Below, in pieces: positions 26,876-36,120 of a stretch of 64,000 bases of DNA. Numbering within the stretch: the stretch's first letter is position 1; the number at the start of each line of letters is the position of its first letter. The stretch is from contig CALBTB010000009.1 of assembly GCA_937967995.1 (NCBI GenBank), positions 620,001 to 684,000 on the forward strand, written 5' to 3'. A model generated the notes under the pieces. That model ran no database searches. It was given only the letters and a program-made list of their open reading frames with translations, and was not told the origin of the DNA. Origin of the DNA: an uncultured Gammaproteobacteria bacterium. Lineage in GTDB: Bacteria; Pseudomonadota; Gammaproteobacteria; UBA6429; Thiohalophilaceae. The position numbers were made by a program, and so were the translations under genes.

Positions 26876-27357
26876 TAGTAGTACACTCCCGCTTTCATTT
26901 TCAGGCCAGCTTTTTCCAGTGTGTGAATCCCATCATCATCCATACGAATGTATTTGGGTTCGTTGTACAGCAGCTGGCTGTCACGTTGTTCTTTTGTTGG
27001 ACCAGCAACTTCAGAGAGTTTAGGAATGTGCTTACCCCATGGCTTGGTGGTAATTGGTGCCAACAGGTCCATGTCTTTCTTGCCGTTGCGGAACTTGATG
27101 CGCCATGCAATAACGCCCTTTTCCTCATCACGGTGAACGCGCACTGAGTGACCAAGCGGTGCAAAGTCAGCATAACCACGGCAGTCAATGGCGTGTTGCG
27201 GACAGGCTTTTACGCAGGAATAGCATTCCCAGCACATGTTGGGTTCAATGTTATAAGCACGACGTGTAACGCTATCGATGTGCATGATGTCTGAAGGACA
27301 AATGTCAACGCAATGACCACAGCCATCACAACGAGTCATATATACAAATGTAGGCAT
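26875..27357 (-). CDS. aprB: Adenylylsulfate reductase, beta (iron-sulfur) subunit
   Basis: 160 residues with two ferredoxin-type [4Fe-4S] motifs: CDGCGHCVDICP (residue about 10) and CWECYSCVKACP (about 43). It is the electron-transfer partner of AprA. An AGGGGAAA ribosome binding site precedes the ATG. It is the middle gene of the operon, 46 bp after aprM and overlapping aprA by one base. Confidence 0.96.
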   Translation of the reverse strand: MPTFVYMTRCDGCGHCVDICPSDIMHIDSVTRRAYNIEPNMCWECYSCVKACPQHAIDCRGYADFAPLGHSVRVHRDEEKGVIAWRIKFRNGKKDMDLLAPITTKPWGKHIPKLSEVAGPTKEQRDSQLLYNEPKYIRMDDDGIHTLEKAGLKMKAGVYY

Positions 27358-27402
27358 AGTATTTCCCCTATTAAATTCTTGTTCGATTAACCACTAATAC
27401 GC

Positions 27403-28251
27403 TTAGTAGTGCTGAGGCGCATCGCGCTTAATACCAAGCCCCATGTTTGGTGGGTTCTTACCCATATATTCCGGAATATCCGGGAATTTAGCCTGTACTG
27501 CCGGATCGGTCAGATCGTAGTCAGAAGGCAGATTCTCATAAGAACCATCCGCTTTGGTGACACGCTTCTGATAAGCAGCCGCTGGCTTAAAGAACATGTG
27601 AGCAAACTTGGACCAGGGAATACCACCAAACAGGACAATGGCGGAAATAATATATAGAGCAAACAGGACCATTGAACCGACACCTGCACCATTACTGCTC
27701 TGTACCCATGACCAGATGATGGCAAAGGTCGTGGTTGCCAGCAGGGAAACGATAAACAGGTCGGCCTGTTGCAGTTGATACCATTTACGTCCTTCTGCCG
27801 CGACGTCGACGCGAATGAAGAACCAGAACCAGTAACCACCCACCATCACGGAAATTGCACCGATATGCCAGATTAACGGCCAGATTTCTGGCGCCGCTGT
27901 TTCCGGATAAGCAAAAACGATGACTGCGGTCGCCACGATAAAGGCGATCGTCCCGTACATGGTCATCAGGTGCGAAATTCGACGCATCGGGTTGCAGAAC
28001 TCGCCTGAAGTCAGCACGTCATGGGCAACCGTTTTAACGGCGATGCCAATTTTTTCTCCGCCACCGACCGAGCGCTTACGGTTGGCTTGTGCCTTCTTGG
28101 CGTTCTCGAAGAAATACTTCGCGCTTTTCTTGTGCAGGATATCAAAGATAGTTCCAGCCACGACGAGCACTACCATGGCGATAACAAAAATCTGCATCGC
28201 TATCGGCGGAATCATTGTGAATAGCTCTGTGAATGGGTTGGTGGTCAGCAT
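27403..28251 (-). CDS. aprM: AprM-type membrane anchor of APS reductase
   Basis: 282 residues with five or six membrane helices (IAMQIFVIAMVVLVVAGTIF, MTMYGTIAFIVATAVIVFAY, IWPLIWHIGAISVMVGGYWFWFFI, LFIVSLLATTTFAIIWSWV, SMVLFALYIISAIVLFGGI) and a C-terminal hydrophilic tail. The fold resembles NarI-like quinone-interacting subunits, and AprM is known from sulfur-oxidising gammaproteobacteria as the putative membrane partner of AprBA. Histidines within helices could bind heme, which is inference. AGAGGAAGAG precedes the ATG; it is the first gene of the operon. Confidence 0.92.
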   Translation of the reverse strand: MLTTNPFTELFTMIPPIAMQIFVIAMVVLVVAGTIFDILHKKSAKYFFENAKKAQANRKRSVGGGEKIGIAVKTVAHDVLTSGEFCNPMRRISHLMTMYGTIAFIVATAVIVFAYPETAAPEIWPLIWHIGAISVMVGGYWFWFFIRVDVAAEGRKWYQLQQADLFIVSLLATTTFAIIWSWVQSSNGAGVGSMVLFALYIISAIVLFGGIPWSKFAHMFFKPAAAYQKRVTKADGSYENLPSDYDLTDPAVQAKFPDIPEYMGKNPPNMGLGIKRDAPQHY

Positions 28252-28764
28252 ATCGGACTCTTCCTCTATAATTGTTTATTACTATCATTATTCGCAAGTG
28301 TGCAGGACCGCAAAACCGGGTAATGCAGTCCCGGGCCTGCTGCTCAACCACTACGGTAAAAGTACGGTTTGAAGCCGCCGTTTACCTCATGTTTGAGGCC
28401 GCACAGTTTAAACAAGGATTTCCGGTGAGCCAAGCGTTAGTTCAACTATCTTTTATTGCTTTTTACTATATATAACGGTTCTATGGGTATATTTAATGCG
28501 AATTCTCTAAAATAAGAAAATTGTATACAAGCATAAATTGCGCCGCAGTGCTCTATAAGTGACGGAATTTTAAGAAGAAAATTCGATAGATTAAATTGAA
28601 ATATTTTGAGTGAGGAATATTCGAGCGGTGTTATACAGCAAACAATAATATTCGCATTATCAACAACTATATAGATATAAAAACGTTTAGTTGTATAGAG
28701 ACACCATTACTACTTTTTGCTGCGATTTTCGCGCCTTAAGTAAAAGGACGCATTAATGGATGTG
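28252..28764. other. 513-bp intergenic region between aprM and CadC-like gene
   Basis: No gene is supportable here. The left part (to about 28450) holds a tandem near-repeat (see separate entry); the right part, 28480-28740, is strongly A/T-rich. Both flanking genes run on the minus strand, so this stretch should contain the apr operon promoter and the end of the CadC-like transcript. I see no convincing terminator stem behind the CadC-like gene. Confidence 0.6.
28367..28410. repeat. Tandem near-repeat upstream of aprM
   Basis: GTTTGAAGCCGCC at 28367-28379 recurs as GTTTGAGGCCGCA at 28391-28403 (11 of 13 identical), each followed shortly by GTTTA, with starts 24 bp apart. It lies about 120 to 160 bp upstream of the aprM start. 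Two similarly oriented half-sites about two helical turns apart could be a regulator binding site; no regulator is assigned. Confidence 0.4.
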
Positions 28765-30474
28765 TTATTTCAATCCCGCCTTATATAAATCATTAATCAG
28801 CTGCTGATTAACTTTTTTATTCTTATAAGGCTGTTTGTTTGCCCATTGCTCGGCATCGAAATTCGGCACAGAGGCCCTGATCTCCTCGGCGTACCAGGCA
28901 GCTTCTTCCAGACGTTCCATGCGTACGAGAGTTATGGTCATGTAGATTTTGCCCAGTAAGCGTTCCGGGTTGATCTTCAGTGAGTGCGCATAACGCTGGT
29001 GTGCCACTTCAAGATTACCCTGCAATAAGTTCGCCAGTGCACCGATACCCACATACAAAGCCGACTGGCCAGGGCTCAGGCGAATACCGGATTCCACGTA
29101 CGCCTCTGCCTTTTCGGGTTGGCCGGAGTGTACATAAATAGCTGCCAGTAACATGTTTGCATCGGCATTACCCGGATCAAGCGCCAGTGTGCGTTCAGCC
29201 ATGTCTGCTGCCTTATCGTGATCCGAGGCAATAAAAAACTGTACATAGCCCATTGCCATGCTGGCATGGCGCGAGTCGGGATCCAGTGTTAATGCATGCT
29301 CGGCCTGTTGCAGGGATATTCGGGCGAACGTATCCGGGTCACTGACCCAGTCATGTCGATACGCATCGGCATTGGCCATGGCAAGTGCCGCATAGGCACG
29401 TGCAAAACCGGGATCGATCGCGACTGCCTTTTCAAAATGCTGTCTTGCCTGCAGGTTATCGTCAGCACTGGCACGTTTAATCAAATTACTTTGCCCACGC
29501 AAAAAGGTATCGTAGGCCTCATAGTTATTGGTATAACGTTTTTGTTCGCGTTGCCGCTCAACCTCACTAAGCTTGACGGACAATGCCGAGATTATGCTGG
29601 CGCGCAGTTCATCCTGGATATCAAACAAGCCATCAAGGGGCCGGTTGTATTGTTGCGCCCAGATGTTGGTGCCCCGCCCGGCATCCACCATCTGTACATT
29701 TATGCGAATCTGTTTTTCACTGCGACGCACTGTGCCTTCTACAACGTACTGCACACCAAGATCTTCGACCAGAGTTGGCAGTTCAACCTGTTGTCCCTGG
29801 TATTGAAACGCCGTACGACTGCTCACCACTTCAATACTCGAATAACTCGATAAGGCGGTAATCAGATCATCGGTAATTCCGCGCGAAAAATAATCCTGTG
29901 GTGATTCCACATCAAGATGTCGAAACGGTAACACGACTAAGGAAGGTTTACTGACGACGCCCGTACTAATGGCATTACCCGGCTCGGTTTTCTCATTGGC
30001 CTGATACAGGTAAAACATAAACAGGGCAACAAGAATGACTACGATAAGTAAACCTCTGCCTGAGTGTTTTAGAAACGTTGCACGTTCACTCCCCTTATTC
30101 GGCAAAGATGACAATGTTGATTGTAACTTCTCGACGCGTTCGTGTCGTACCGGTACGTTCAGGCGGTAACCTTTTTTAGGAATGGTCTGGACAATTTTGG
30201 CTGGCTTGGACGTATCACCGAGGGCTTCGCGAAGCTTGGCAACAGACTTGGTCAGAGCATCATAACCGACGACCATGTCTGACCAGATCGCCTCTTCCAG
30301 CTGTATACGGGAAATAACCTCACCAGGCCGACTTGCCATCAATAACAGCAGATCCATGACCTTGGGTTCGAGTTTAACGAGCTCATTATTTCGGCAGATT
30401 TCACAGCTGGATGGGCGTACTTCCCAGTCGGCAATGTAAAAGGGTGTTGTTCTGTCAGTTTCGATTTGGCTCAT
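28765..30474 (-). CDS. CadC-like transmembrane regulator with TPR domain
   Basis: 569 residues. An OmpR/CadC-type winged helix fills the N-terminus (KLEPKVMDLLLLMASRPGEVIS... PKKGYRLNVPV, residues about 15-110). One membrane helix follows (LLIVVILVALFMFYLY, about 143-158). The periplasmic part has a TolB-N-like domain (SRGITDDLITALSSYSSIEVVS, about 190-305) and then TPR-type helical repeats (YAALAMANADAYRHD, DMAERTLALDPGNADANMLLAAIYVHSG). Such proteins bind DNA while anchored in the membrane. It is divergent from the DsrE-like/EF-hand/SoxB-like operon across about 170 bp and probably regulates it. Confidence 0.9.
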   Translation of the reverse strand: MSQIETDRTTPFYIADWEVRPSSCEICRNNELVKLEPKVMDLLLLMASRPGEVISRIQLEEAIWSDMVVGYDALTKSVAKLREALGDTSKPAKIVQTIPKKGYRLNVPVRHERVEKLQSTLSSLPNKGSERATFLKHSGRGLLIVVILVALFMFYLYQANEKTEPGNAISTGVVSKPSLVVLPFRHLDVESPQDYFSRGITDDLITALSSYSSIEVVSSRTAFQYQGQQVELPTLVEDLGVQYVVEGTVRRSEKQIRINVQMVDAGRGTNIWAQQYNRPLDGLFDIQDELRASIISALSVKLSEVERQREQKRYTNNYEAYDTFLRGQSNLIKRASADDNLQARQHFEKAVAIDPGFARAYAALAMANADAYRHDWVSDPDTFARISLQQAEHALTLDPDSRHASMAMGYVQFFIASDHDKAADMAERTLALDPGNADANMLLAAIYVHSGQPEKAEAYVESGIRLSPGQSALYVGIGALANLLQGNLEVAHQRYAHSLKINPERLLGKIYMTITLVRMERLEEAAWYAEEIRASVPNFDAEQWANKQPYKNKKVNQQLINDLYKAGLK

Positions 30475-30642
30475 TCCGTCATGTCCCGGCGCCCTCTGAA
30501 TGAGAAGATAAAATACTGATTTTATAGTTATTTTAATCCGTCACAAAGAAATCCTGTTTCCGTCACATCTTTTGCTGCACGCCTCGATAGCCTGCATCCC
30601 TGGCAACACGACTTTCATTTTAATCGAACTGGAGAAAAAAAG

Positions 30643-31083
30643 ATGCTGACAACACTCAAACCACACAAAGGTATATATCGCCTCATTTTGGCTGCCCTCT
30701 TACTGTCTGGCTTGCTGACCAACGCGTCCGCAGAAGAACGTCAGGGTTTAATCATGCAGGTCAGCGACAACGATTCGAAAACCTGGCATCTCACACTGAA
30801 CATTGCCGAAAACGCCCCGAAGAATGTGAATTATCCACTGGATATCACAATTGTCGCATTTGGACCTGGCCTGAACATGCTCAAAATGGATTCCAAAGTC
30901 GCCAATCGACTCGAAAAAGCGACATCAAAGGGTGTGCGGTTTCGTGCCTGCGGTATGACCATGAAAAAGATGAAAATGAAAGATGCGGATCTTTACCCCA
31001 GCGACATGATCACTCGTGTGGATGGTGGCGTCATCGAAATCATGCGTCTGCATAGAGCAGGCTGGGCATACATCAAACCTTAA
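30643..31083 (+). CDS. Exported DsrE-like protein (COG1416 type)
   Basis: 146 residues with a signal peptide (LILAALLLSGLLTNASA, cleavage near residue 30). The mature part (LIMQVSDNDSKTWHLTLNIAEN, LDITIVAFGPGLNML, GVRFRACGMTMKKMKM) is a DsrE/F-like fold with one conserved cysteine, C103, in the position typical of COG1416 proteins. DsrE-family cysteines can carry sulfur; a periplasmic sulfur-handling role is inferred. It is the first gene of a three-gene operon, 19 bp before the EF-hand gene. Confidence 0.85.
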   Translation: MLTTLKPHKGIYRLILAALLLSGLLTNASAEERQGLIMQVSDNDSKTWHLTLNIAENAPKNVNYPLDITIVAFGPGLNMLKMDSKVANRLEKATSKGVRFRACGMTMKKMKMKDADLYPSDMITRVDGGVIEIMRLHRAGWAYIKP

Positions 31084-31102
31084 CGCTATGGAGATAGGCA
31101 CC

Positions 31103-31366
31103 ATGAAAATGACAATTATCACATTCATCGTAACACTAACCTGCTCTGCTCCCGCCCTGGCAGACAATGAATTATTTATCAGTCAATTTAACCAGCTGGA
31201 CAAAAATTCGGACGGATTTCTGACAGTAGAAGAAATTCAGGCTAAACCACAGGTAATCAGGTTTACCAATTTCTTTTACCAGGGAAGTTTCAGATTCGCG
31301 GATATCAACAAGGATAACCGGATCAGCCAGGATGAATACATTGCAAATGAACAGGACACTTATTAA
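31103..31366 (+). CDS. Exported EF-hand protein
   Basis: 87 residues from the ATG at 31103 (GGAGAT upstream); the longer open frame to the left overlaps the DsrE-like gene and has no such site. A signal peptide (MKMTIITFIVTLTCSAPALA) is followed by two calcium-binding loops, DKNSDGFLTVEE and DINKDNRISQDE, both with canonical acidic positions. It ends directly before the SoxB-like ATG. Predicted small periplasmic Ca2+-binding protein. Confidence 0.88.
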   Translation: MKMTIITFIVTLTCSAPALADNELFISQFNQLDKNSDGFLTVEEIQAKPQVIRFTNFFYQGSFRFADINKDNRISQDEYIANEQDTY

Positions 31367-33070
31367 ATGATAACACTACTGACCAGGCTGAATTTGCTTA
31401 TCTTTTGCATCATTTCTACATGCAGTTACGCCAGTACAGAAAAAACCGATCTCCGGATCCTGTGGACCAATGACACACACGGTTACCTGAGTCCACTTTA
31501 TCATCGTGAAGAAGGCGATGATCAGTATATGGAACGTGCCGTTCGCGAGGGTAAGGTGGGTGGTTTTGCCTATATCACCACCCTGGTAAAACGACAACGG
31601 GCAGAATTACCCGACCGAACGCTTTTTGTTGACAGTGGTGATAGCTGGCATGGCACCGTGGTTCCTGTGCGCATGGGTGGATCGCCGGTAGTTGAGGTGA
31701 TGAATGCCATGGGCTATGACGCTATGGTGCCGGGAAATGTAGATTTTTTCTATGATCAACATGTACTGGAAAAGCTGTTTTCAGCTGCGAAGTTTCCAAT
31801 CGTTGCAGCAAATATCTACGATGCTGATTGGGGAGAACGAGCAGAATTAAAGAATGTTCAACCTTACATAATTAAAAAGGTCGGCAAACTGAAAATTGCC
31901 ATAATTGGCATGACCTATCACTGGATGTCCAAGGTTACCAGTCATCGTCAATGGACTTTTGGTCTTCGTACAGATGAAATTCAGAAAGACGTTGATTATT
32001 TAAGAAACCAGAAACAGGTAGACCTGGTAATCCTTCTGTCACACATGGGCTGGAAAGTCGATGCCCGGTATGCAGAAATGGTCAATGGTATTGATGTGAT
32101 TATCGGTGCTCATACACATGACATTCTGTATCGCCCTACCCTCGTCGATAACAAGGTCAGCCAACGTACCGTTCTGATCGTACAATGCGGTTCTCACGGT
32201 AAAATGCTTGGTCAGCTGGATCTTGAAATCCGTGATAAACGGGTTAGCGCTTTTCGTCAAAGCCTGTTTCCGATACGCAGCAGTGAAAGTCAGCCTGATG
32301 CAGAAATCCAGTCCTTGATACAGAAACTGCGTGCACCCTATGAGGCTGAATTAAAGCGTGTAATTGGCGTTACCGGAACGTTGTTATATCGGCAGGGTAC
32401 CTGGCAAAGTACGGCTGACAACCTGATTACCGATGCCTTGCGCGCACGTAGTCAACAGCAGGTCGCCGTGAGTGAACCGGGGCGTTATGGTGCGACCATC
32501 CTGCCCGGGCCAATAACGGTTGAGGATGTTTACAACCTGGTACCAACAGAGTCGCCGATTTATCACATGCAGTTCCGGGGTCGTGATCTTCGCAACATGC
32601 TGGAATCAGCCATCGATAATGTGGTCACCGAAAACGCACTGGAACAAATCGGTGCCAACATGTGGCGTTATTCAGGACTGTCGTTAAAAGTGGACTTGCG
32701 AAAAACCTATCCAAACCGCATACAGGCCATGTTTATTAACGATAAACCGGTTATCGAGGACCAGCTTTATACACTGGCAGAATTCAACCTGTTTTTACGT
32801 AATAATCCTTCGGCCGTTAATATAGTCAAAACCAACCGCATCGGGCCGCACGAGATTATTTCGTATATCGAAGCACATCAGCATATCTCGTCAAAACTGG
32901 ATAAACGCATCACCGATCACCATGGAAATATTATGAGCAACCACATCCATCTGGATGAAAGAACAAAACAAACCGGTGCATCAGAAATCAAGAACAATCA
33001 TGCGCGTGTTTATCAGTATAAAGGTTGGCTGGATCATACCGGTTATTTAAAATTACATTCGCAAGATTAG
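31367..33070 (+). CDS. SoxB-like / 5'-nucleotidase-family metallophosphoesterase
   Basis: 567 residues with an N-terminal signal peptide, a metallophosphoesterase domain (residues about 28-290) and a 5'-nucleotidase C-terminal domain (about 330-500). Metal-ligand motifs are visible: NDTHG (D36, H38), VDSGDSWHG (D89), PGNVDF (N124), LLSHMGW and GAHTHDI. Residue 125, a catalytic His in 5'-nucleotidases (GNHE/D), is Val. SoxB thiosulfohydrolases also lack that His, and the opening THGYLSPLYHRE plus the KVGGFAYI region resemble SoxB. I therefore call it SoxB-like, not a proven SoxB. It starts immediately after the EF-hand stop. Predicted periplasmic. Confidence 0.82.
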   Translation: MITLLTRLNLLIFCIISTCSYASTEKTDLRILWTNDTHGYLSPLYHREEGDDQYMERAVREGKVGGFAYITTLVKRQRAELPDRTLFVDSGDSWHGTVVPVRMGGSPVVEVMNAMGYDAMVPGNVDFFYDQHVLEKLFSAAKFPIVAANIYDADWGERAELKNVQPYIIKKVGKLKIAIIGMTYHWMSKVTSHRQWTFGLRTDEIQKDVDYLRNQKQVDLVILLSHMGWKVDARYAEMVNGIDVIIGAHTHDILYRPTLVDNKVSQRTVLIVQCGSHGKMLGQLDLEIRDKRVSAFRQSLFPIRSSESQPDAEIQSLIQKLRAPYEAELKRVIGVTGTLLYRQGTWQSTADNLITDALRARSQQQVAVSEPGRYGATILPGPITVEDVYNLVPTESPIYHMQFRGRDLRNMLESAIDNVVTENALEQIGANMWRYSGLSLKVDLRKTYPNRIQAMFINDKPVIEDQLYTLAEFNLFLRNNPSAVNIVKTNRIGPHEIISYIEAHQHISSKLDKRITDHHGNIMSNHIHLDERTKQTGASEIKNNHARVYQYKGWLDHTGYLKLHSQD

Positions 33071-33118
33071 AGCTTCTATACACGTTTCCGCAAAGTGTTT
33101 CTCTTGCACATCCTTTTG

Positions 33119-33148
33119 CTCCGTGGCATTTGTAGTTCCTATACATCA
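33119..33148. repeat. Dispersed repeat, copy 1
   Basis: Thirty bases beginning CTCCGTGGCATTTGTA match 35897-35926 at 26 of 30 positions. Copies lie in the intergenic regions on either side of the PAS-GGDEF-EAL gene. The conserved block resembles a REP-like intergenic element; the family is not established. Confidence 0.5.
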
Positions 33149-33356
33149 ATGGTATCCCTGTTACCACCGAGAAAAAGCGAATTTTATTAATAGAAAAATT
33201 ACTGGTACATGTGCTAAAATTGCACAATTGTTCAACACAAGTCTGCCAACACCCTTCCCTTAATTACAATACGATATATGTATTATTAGTAGGGTATTCG
33301 AGCTCAGCAAGTCAACCCAACAAGTTTTCTGGTTGCCGGACAGTAAGGTACATTTC

Positions 33357-35849
33357 ATGCGCGGCGATGTTGCTACAGAAAGTAACCCAAAAAAACAACC
33401 TCAAAATTACGCAGATGCGCTTGCCCGCAGCAAGGCTGAATTCGAGGCTATGTTCAAGTCCATTCCGGATGCTGTGATATTTACCGACACTGATCGCCGC
33501 ATTGTGATGTGCAACCCGGCAGTAAGTAAAATGTTTGGGTATAGCGATAATGAGCTAACCGGTAATACCACCGAAATGCTTTATGCTGATCCAGACGACT
33601 TCAAAGATCAGGGTCGTCGCCGTTATCGTACAGGCCCAGATGCCGAGAATACTCCCTACGAAATCAGGTACAAGCACAAGGATGGTCATTTCATCTGGAC
33701 TGAAACTCTTGGTACGCAGGTCGTGGATACCAACGGTACTGTTATCGGTTTTATCGGTATGTGCCGGGACATCAGCAAACGCAAACAGACTGAAAAAGCG
33801 CTAATAGAAAGCGAAACATACAACCGTATGTTGTTTGAACAGTCCCCCATTGGGCTTGCCCTGTGCCGATTGAATGGTGAACTGATTGATATAAATCCCA
33901 CCTACGCCGAGATCATTGGATATAGCGTGGAAGAGACCTTAAAACTGAGCTATTGGGAAATTACACCGGAAAAATACGCAGAGAAAGAACAATTCCAGTT
34001 ACAGAGCCTGGAAAAGACTGGTCAATATGGACCGTATGAGAAAGAGTACATTCACAAAGATGGACATCTCGTACCCGTGCGTCTCCATGGTTTACTCTTG
34101 GAGAAAGATGGGGAGCAATTGATCTGGTCCAGCGTAGAAGATATAACTGCTTACAAGCAATCTGAACGGGCCCTGCTGGATGCAACAGACCTGAGAAATC
34201 GCTTCGGTCGAATTCTGGATAATTCCTCCAACGAAATCTATGTATTTGATGCTGAAACACTTCACTTTACTCAGGTAAACAAAGGTGCCCGTCACAATCT
34301 CGGCTACACCATGCAGGAAATGACACAATTAACACCTGCAGATTTAAAACCCGAATACAGCCGGGATTCTTTTAATAATAAAATACAACCGTTATATAAA
34401 GGTGAACTGGAACAATTAGTTTTCCAGACCTGGCATCGCCGCAAAAACGGAACCACATATCCGGTAGAAGTACGTTTGCAACTGTCTCATGAGGAGTCAC
34501 CACCGGTATTTGTTGCCATTATCCTGGATATAAGTGAGCGCATACAAAATGAAAAAAAATTACAGTATATGGCTCATCATGATGCCCTGACCAGGTTACC
34601 TAATCGCGTTCTGTTTAATGATCGTCTAAATCAGGCTCTGGCACACGCAAAAAGACATGAACGTTCAGTGGCAGTTCTGTTTCTGGATCTGGATCGGTTC
34701 AAGATCATTAATGATACGCTTGGTCATGACGTTGGTGACCGTGCGCTGCAAGCACTATCAGATCGGTTGACGAGTTGCGTGCGCGAAGGTGATACAGTAT
34801 CTCGCCTTGGTGGTGATGAATTTGCAATAGTACTTGAAGATATCTCCTCGGTGGACAATGTTGCAACTACAGCACGTAAGATACTTGATATCTTGTCACA
34901 ACCATTCCCGCTTAATAATGAAGAGTTTATTATAACCACCAGCATTGGTATCAGCATGTATCCTTCTGACGGTAAAGATTCTCAGAGCCTGCTCAAACAT
35001 GCCGACATCGCGATGTACCGTGCCAAAGACGTCGGTCGAAATACCTATCAATTTTATTCATCAGAGATGAGCACCAAGGCATTCGAACGCCTGAACCTGG
35101 AAACCAGTCTACGACATGCGCTGGAACGTGAGGAATTTACTCTCTACTACCAGCCTCAGAAAAACCAGGATAACGGAAAGATATTTGGCGTCGAAGCACT
35201 GCTTCGCTGGCAGCACCCTGAACTGGGGCTAATCTCACCTAACGATTTTGTCCCGTTGCTGGAGGAAACGGGTTTAATTCTTCCTGTGGGAGAATGGGTC
35301 ATGCATACAGCCTGCTTGCAGGCCTATGAATGGAATAACAGTGGTCTTGGACCATTGCGCGTTTCCGTAAACATTTCAGGTCGCCAGATTTCCAACTCAA
35401 ACTTTATAGCCACCATCAAACAAACTCTTGAGGATAGCAAACTTGACCCGGCACTCCTGGAACTCGAAATGACTGAAAGCATCCTGATTCAGAACATACA
35501 AACCACTGTCAAGACTCTGCAAGCTATAAGCGAGACGGGGGTCGGACTTGCCATAGATGATTTCGGAACCGGCTATTCTTCTTTAAGCTATCTCAAACGT
35601 TTTCCTATCGACACACTAAAAATTGACCGTTCTTTTGTGCACGACCTCCCCCATGATCCCAATGATGCCACACTGGTCGAAGCCATAATTGCTATGGGAC
35701 AGGCACTACATCTCAATGTCATCGCCGAAGGTGTAGAAACGCAACAACAAGTAGATTTTCTACAAAAGCATAATTGTGACAATATTCAGGGATACTTGAT
35801 CAGTCGTCCATTGCCTGCACAAGAACTTACAACCCTGTTGCAAAAATAG
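33357..35849 (+). CDS. PAS-PAS-PAS-GGDEF-EAL c-di-GMP protein
   Basis: 830 residues from the ATG at 33357 (AAGG 9 bp upstream); a TTG at 33333 is a longer alternative. Three PAS domains (about residues 25-140, 145-270 and 285-400) precede GGDEF and EAL domains. The cyclase loop GGDEF is intact with an inhibitory-site RxxD (REGD) at the usual distance; the phosphodiesterase shows EALLRW, DDFGTGYSSL and EGVET, so both activities are possible. No membrane helix is evident. It is a stand-alone plus-strand gene. Confidence 0.95.
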   Translation: MRGDVATESNPKKQPQNYADALARSKAEFEAMFKSIPDAVIFTDTDRRIVMCNPAVSKMFGYSDNELTGNTTEMLYADPDDFKDQGRRRYRTGPDAENTPYEIRYKHKDGHFIWTETLGTQVVDTNGTVIGFIGMCRDISKRKQTEKALIESETYNRMLFEQSPIGLALCRLNGELIDINPTYAEIIGYSVEETLKLSYWEITPEKYAEKEQFQLQSLEKTGQYGPYEKEYIHKDGHLVPVRLHGLLLEKDGEQLIWSSVEDITAYKQSERALLDATDLRNRFGRILDNSSNEIYVFDAETLHFTQVNKGARHNLGYTMQEMTQLTPADLKPEYSRDSFNNKIQPLYKGELEQLVFQTWHRRKNGTTYPVEVRLQLSHEESPPVFVAIILDISERIQNEKKLQYMAHHDALTRLPNRVLFNDRLNQALAHAKRHERSVAVLFLDLDRFKIINDTLGHDVGDRALQALSDRLTSCVREGDTVSRLGGDEFAIVLEDISSVDNVATTARKILDILSQPFPLNNEEFIITTSIGISMYPSDGKDSQSLLKHADIAMYRAKDVGRNTYQFYSSEMSTKAFERLNLETSLRHALEREEFTLYYQPQKNQDNGKIFGVEALLRWQHPELGLISPNDFVPLLEETGLILPVGEWVMHTACLQAYEWNNSGLGPLRVSVNISGRQISNSNFIATIKQTLEDSKLDPALLELEMTESILIQNIQTTVKTLQAISETGVGLAIDDFGTGYSSLSYLKRFPIDTLKIDRSFVHDLPHDPNDATLVEAIIAMGQALHLNVIAEGVETQQQVDFLQKHNCDNIQGYLISRPLPAQELTTLLQK

Positions 35850-35896
35850 ATTTTTATATGGCATCCCCAAGGGTGCCGCTCTCGGCCGTCCATGGC

Positions 35897-35926
35897 CTCC
35901 GCGGCATTTGTACATCCTGTACATCA
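35897..35926. repeat. Dispersed repeat, copy 2
   Basis: Thirty bases beginning CTCCGCGGCATTTGTA match copy 1 at 33119-33148 at 26 of 30 positions. This copy contains the inverted element TGTACA-TCC-TGTACA. It follows the stop of the PAS-GGDEF-EAL gene. Confidence 0.5.
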
Positions 35927-35968
35927 GTCGAACCCGATGCTCACGTTCGACATCCGATAAAAACCTTC

Positions 35969-36009
35969 AAACATAAAAAAAGGCCCGTAAAGGGCCTTCT
36001 TTTATGTTT
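35969..36009. terminator. Bidirectional terminator hairpin
   Basis: An 18-position stem with one mismatch: outer arms AAACATAAAA and TTTTATGTTT, inner GC-rich arms AAGGCCC and GGGCCTT, loop GTAAA. A/T-rich arms provide U-tracts in both directions, so it can end the PAS-GGDEF-EAL transcript on the plus strand and tRNA-Glu on the minus strand. It touches the CCA end of the tRNA. Confidence 0.9.
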
Positions 36010-36084
36010 GGCGTCCCCAAGGGGAGTCGAACCCCTGTTACCGCCGTGAAAGGGCGGTGTCCTAGGCCTCTAGACGATGGGGAC
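36009..36084 (-). tRNA. tRNA-Glu (anticodon TTC)
   Basis: The minus strand folds as a 76-nt tRNA with acceptor GTCCCC / GGGGAC, anticodon stem-loop CGCCCTTTCACGGCG (anticodon TTC), T-loop GTTCGAC and an encoded CCA end. It is close to E. coli tRNA-Glu. Immediately followed by a terminator. Lies downstream of gltX, glnS and tRNA-Ala on the same strand. Confidence 0.98.
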
Positions 36085-36120
36085 GTTGTAAAACGTTTGC
36101 CTAGGTGTACAAAACTAACG

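Noticed and set aside
35859..35930. tRNA-like fragment (GGCATCCCCAAGGG, then AGTCGAACCC) near tRNA-Glu
   Set aside because: It resembles the 3' part of tRNA-Glu but no cloverleaf forms; chance or degraded copy cannot be told apart.
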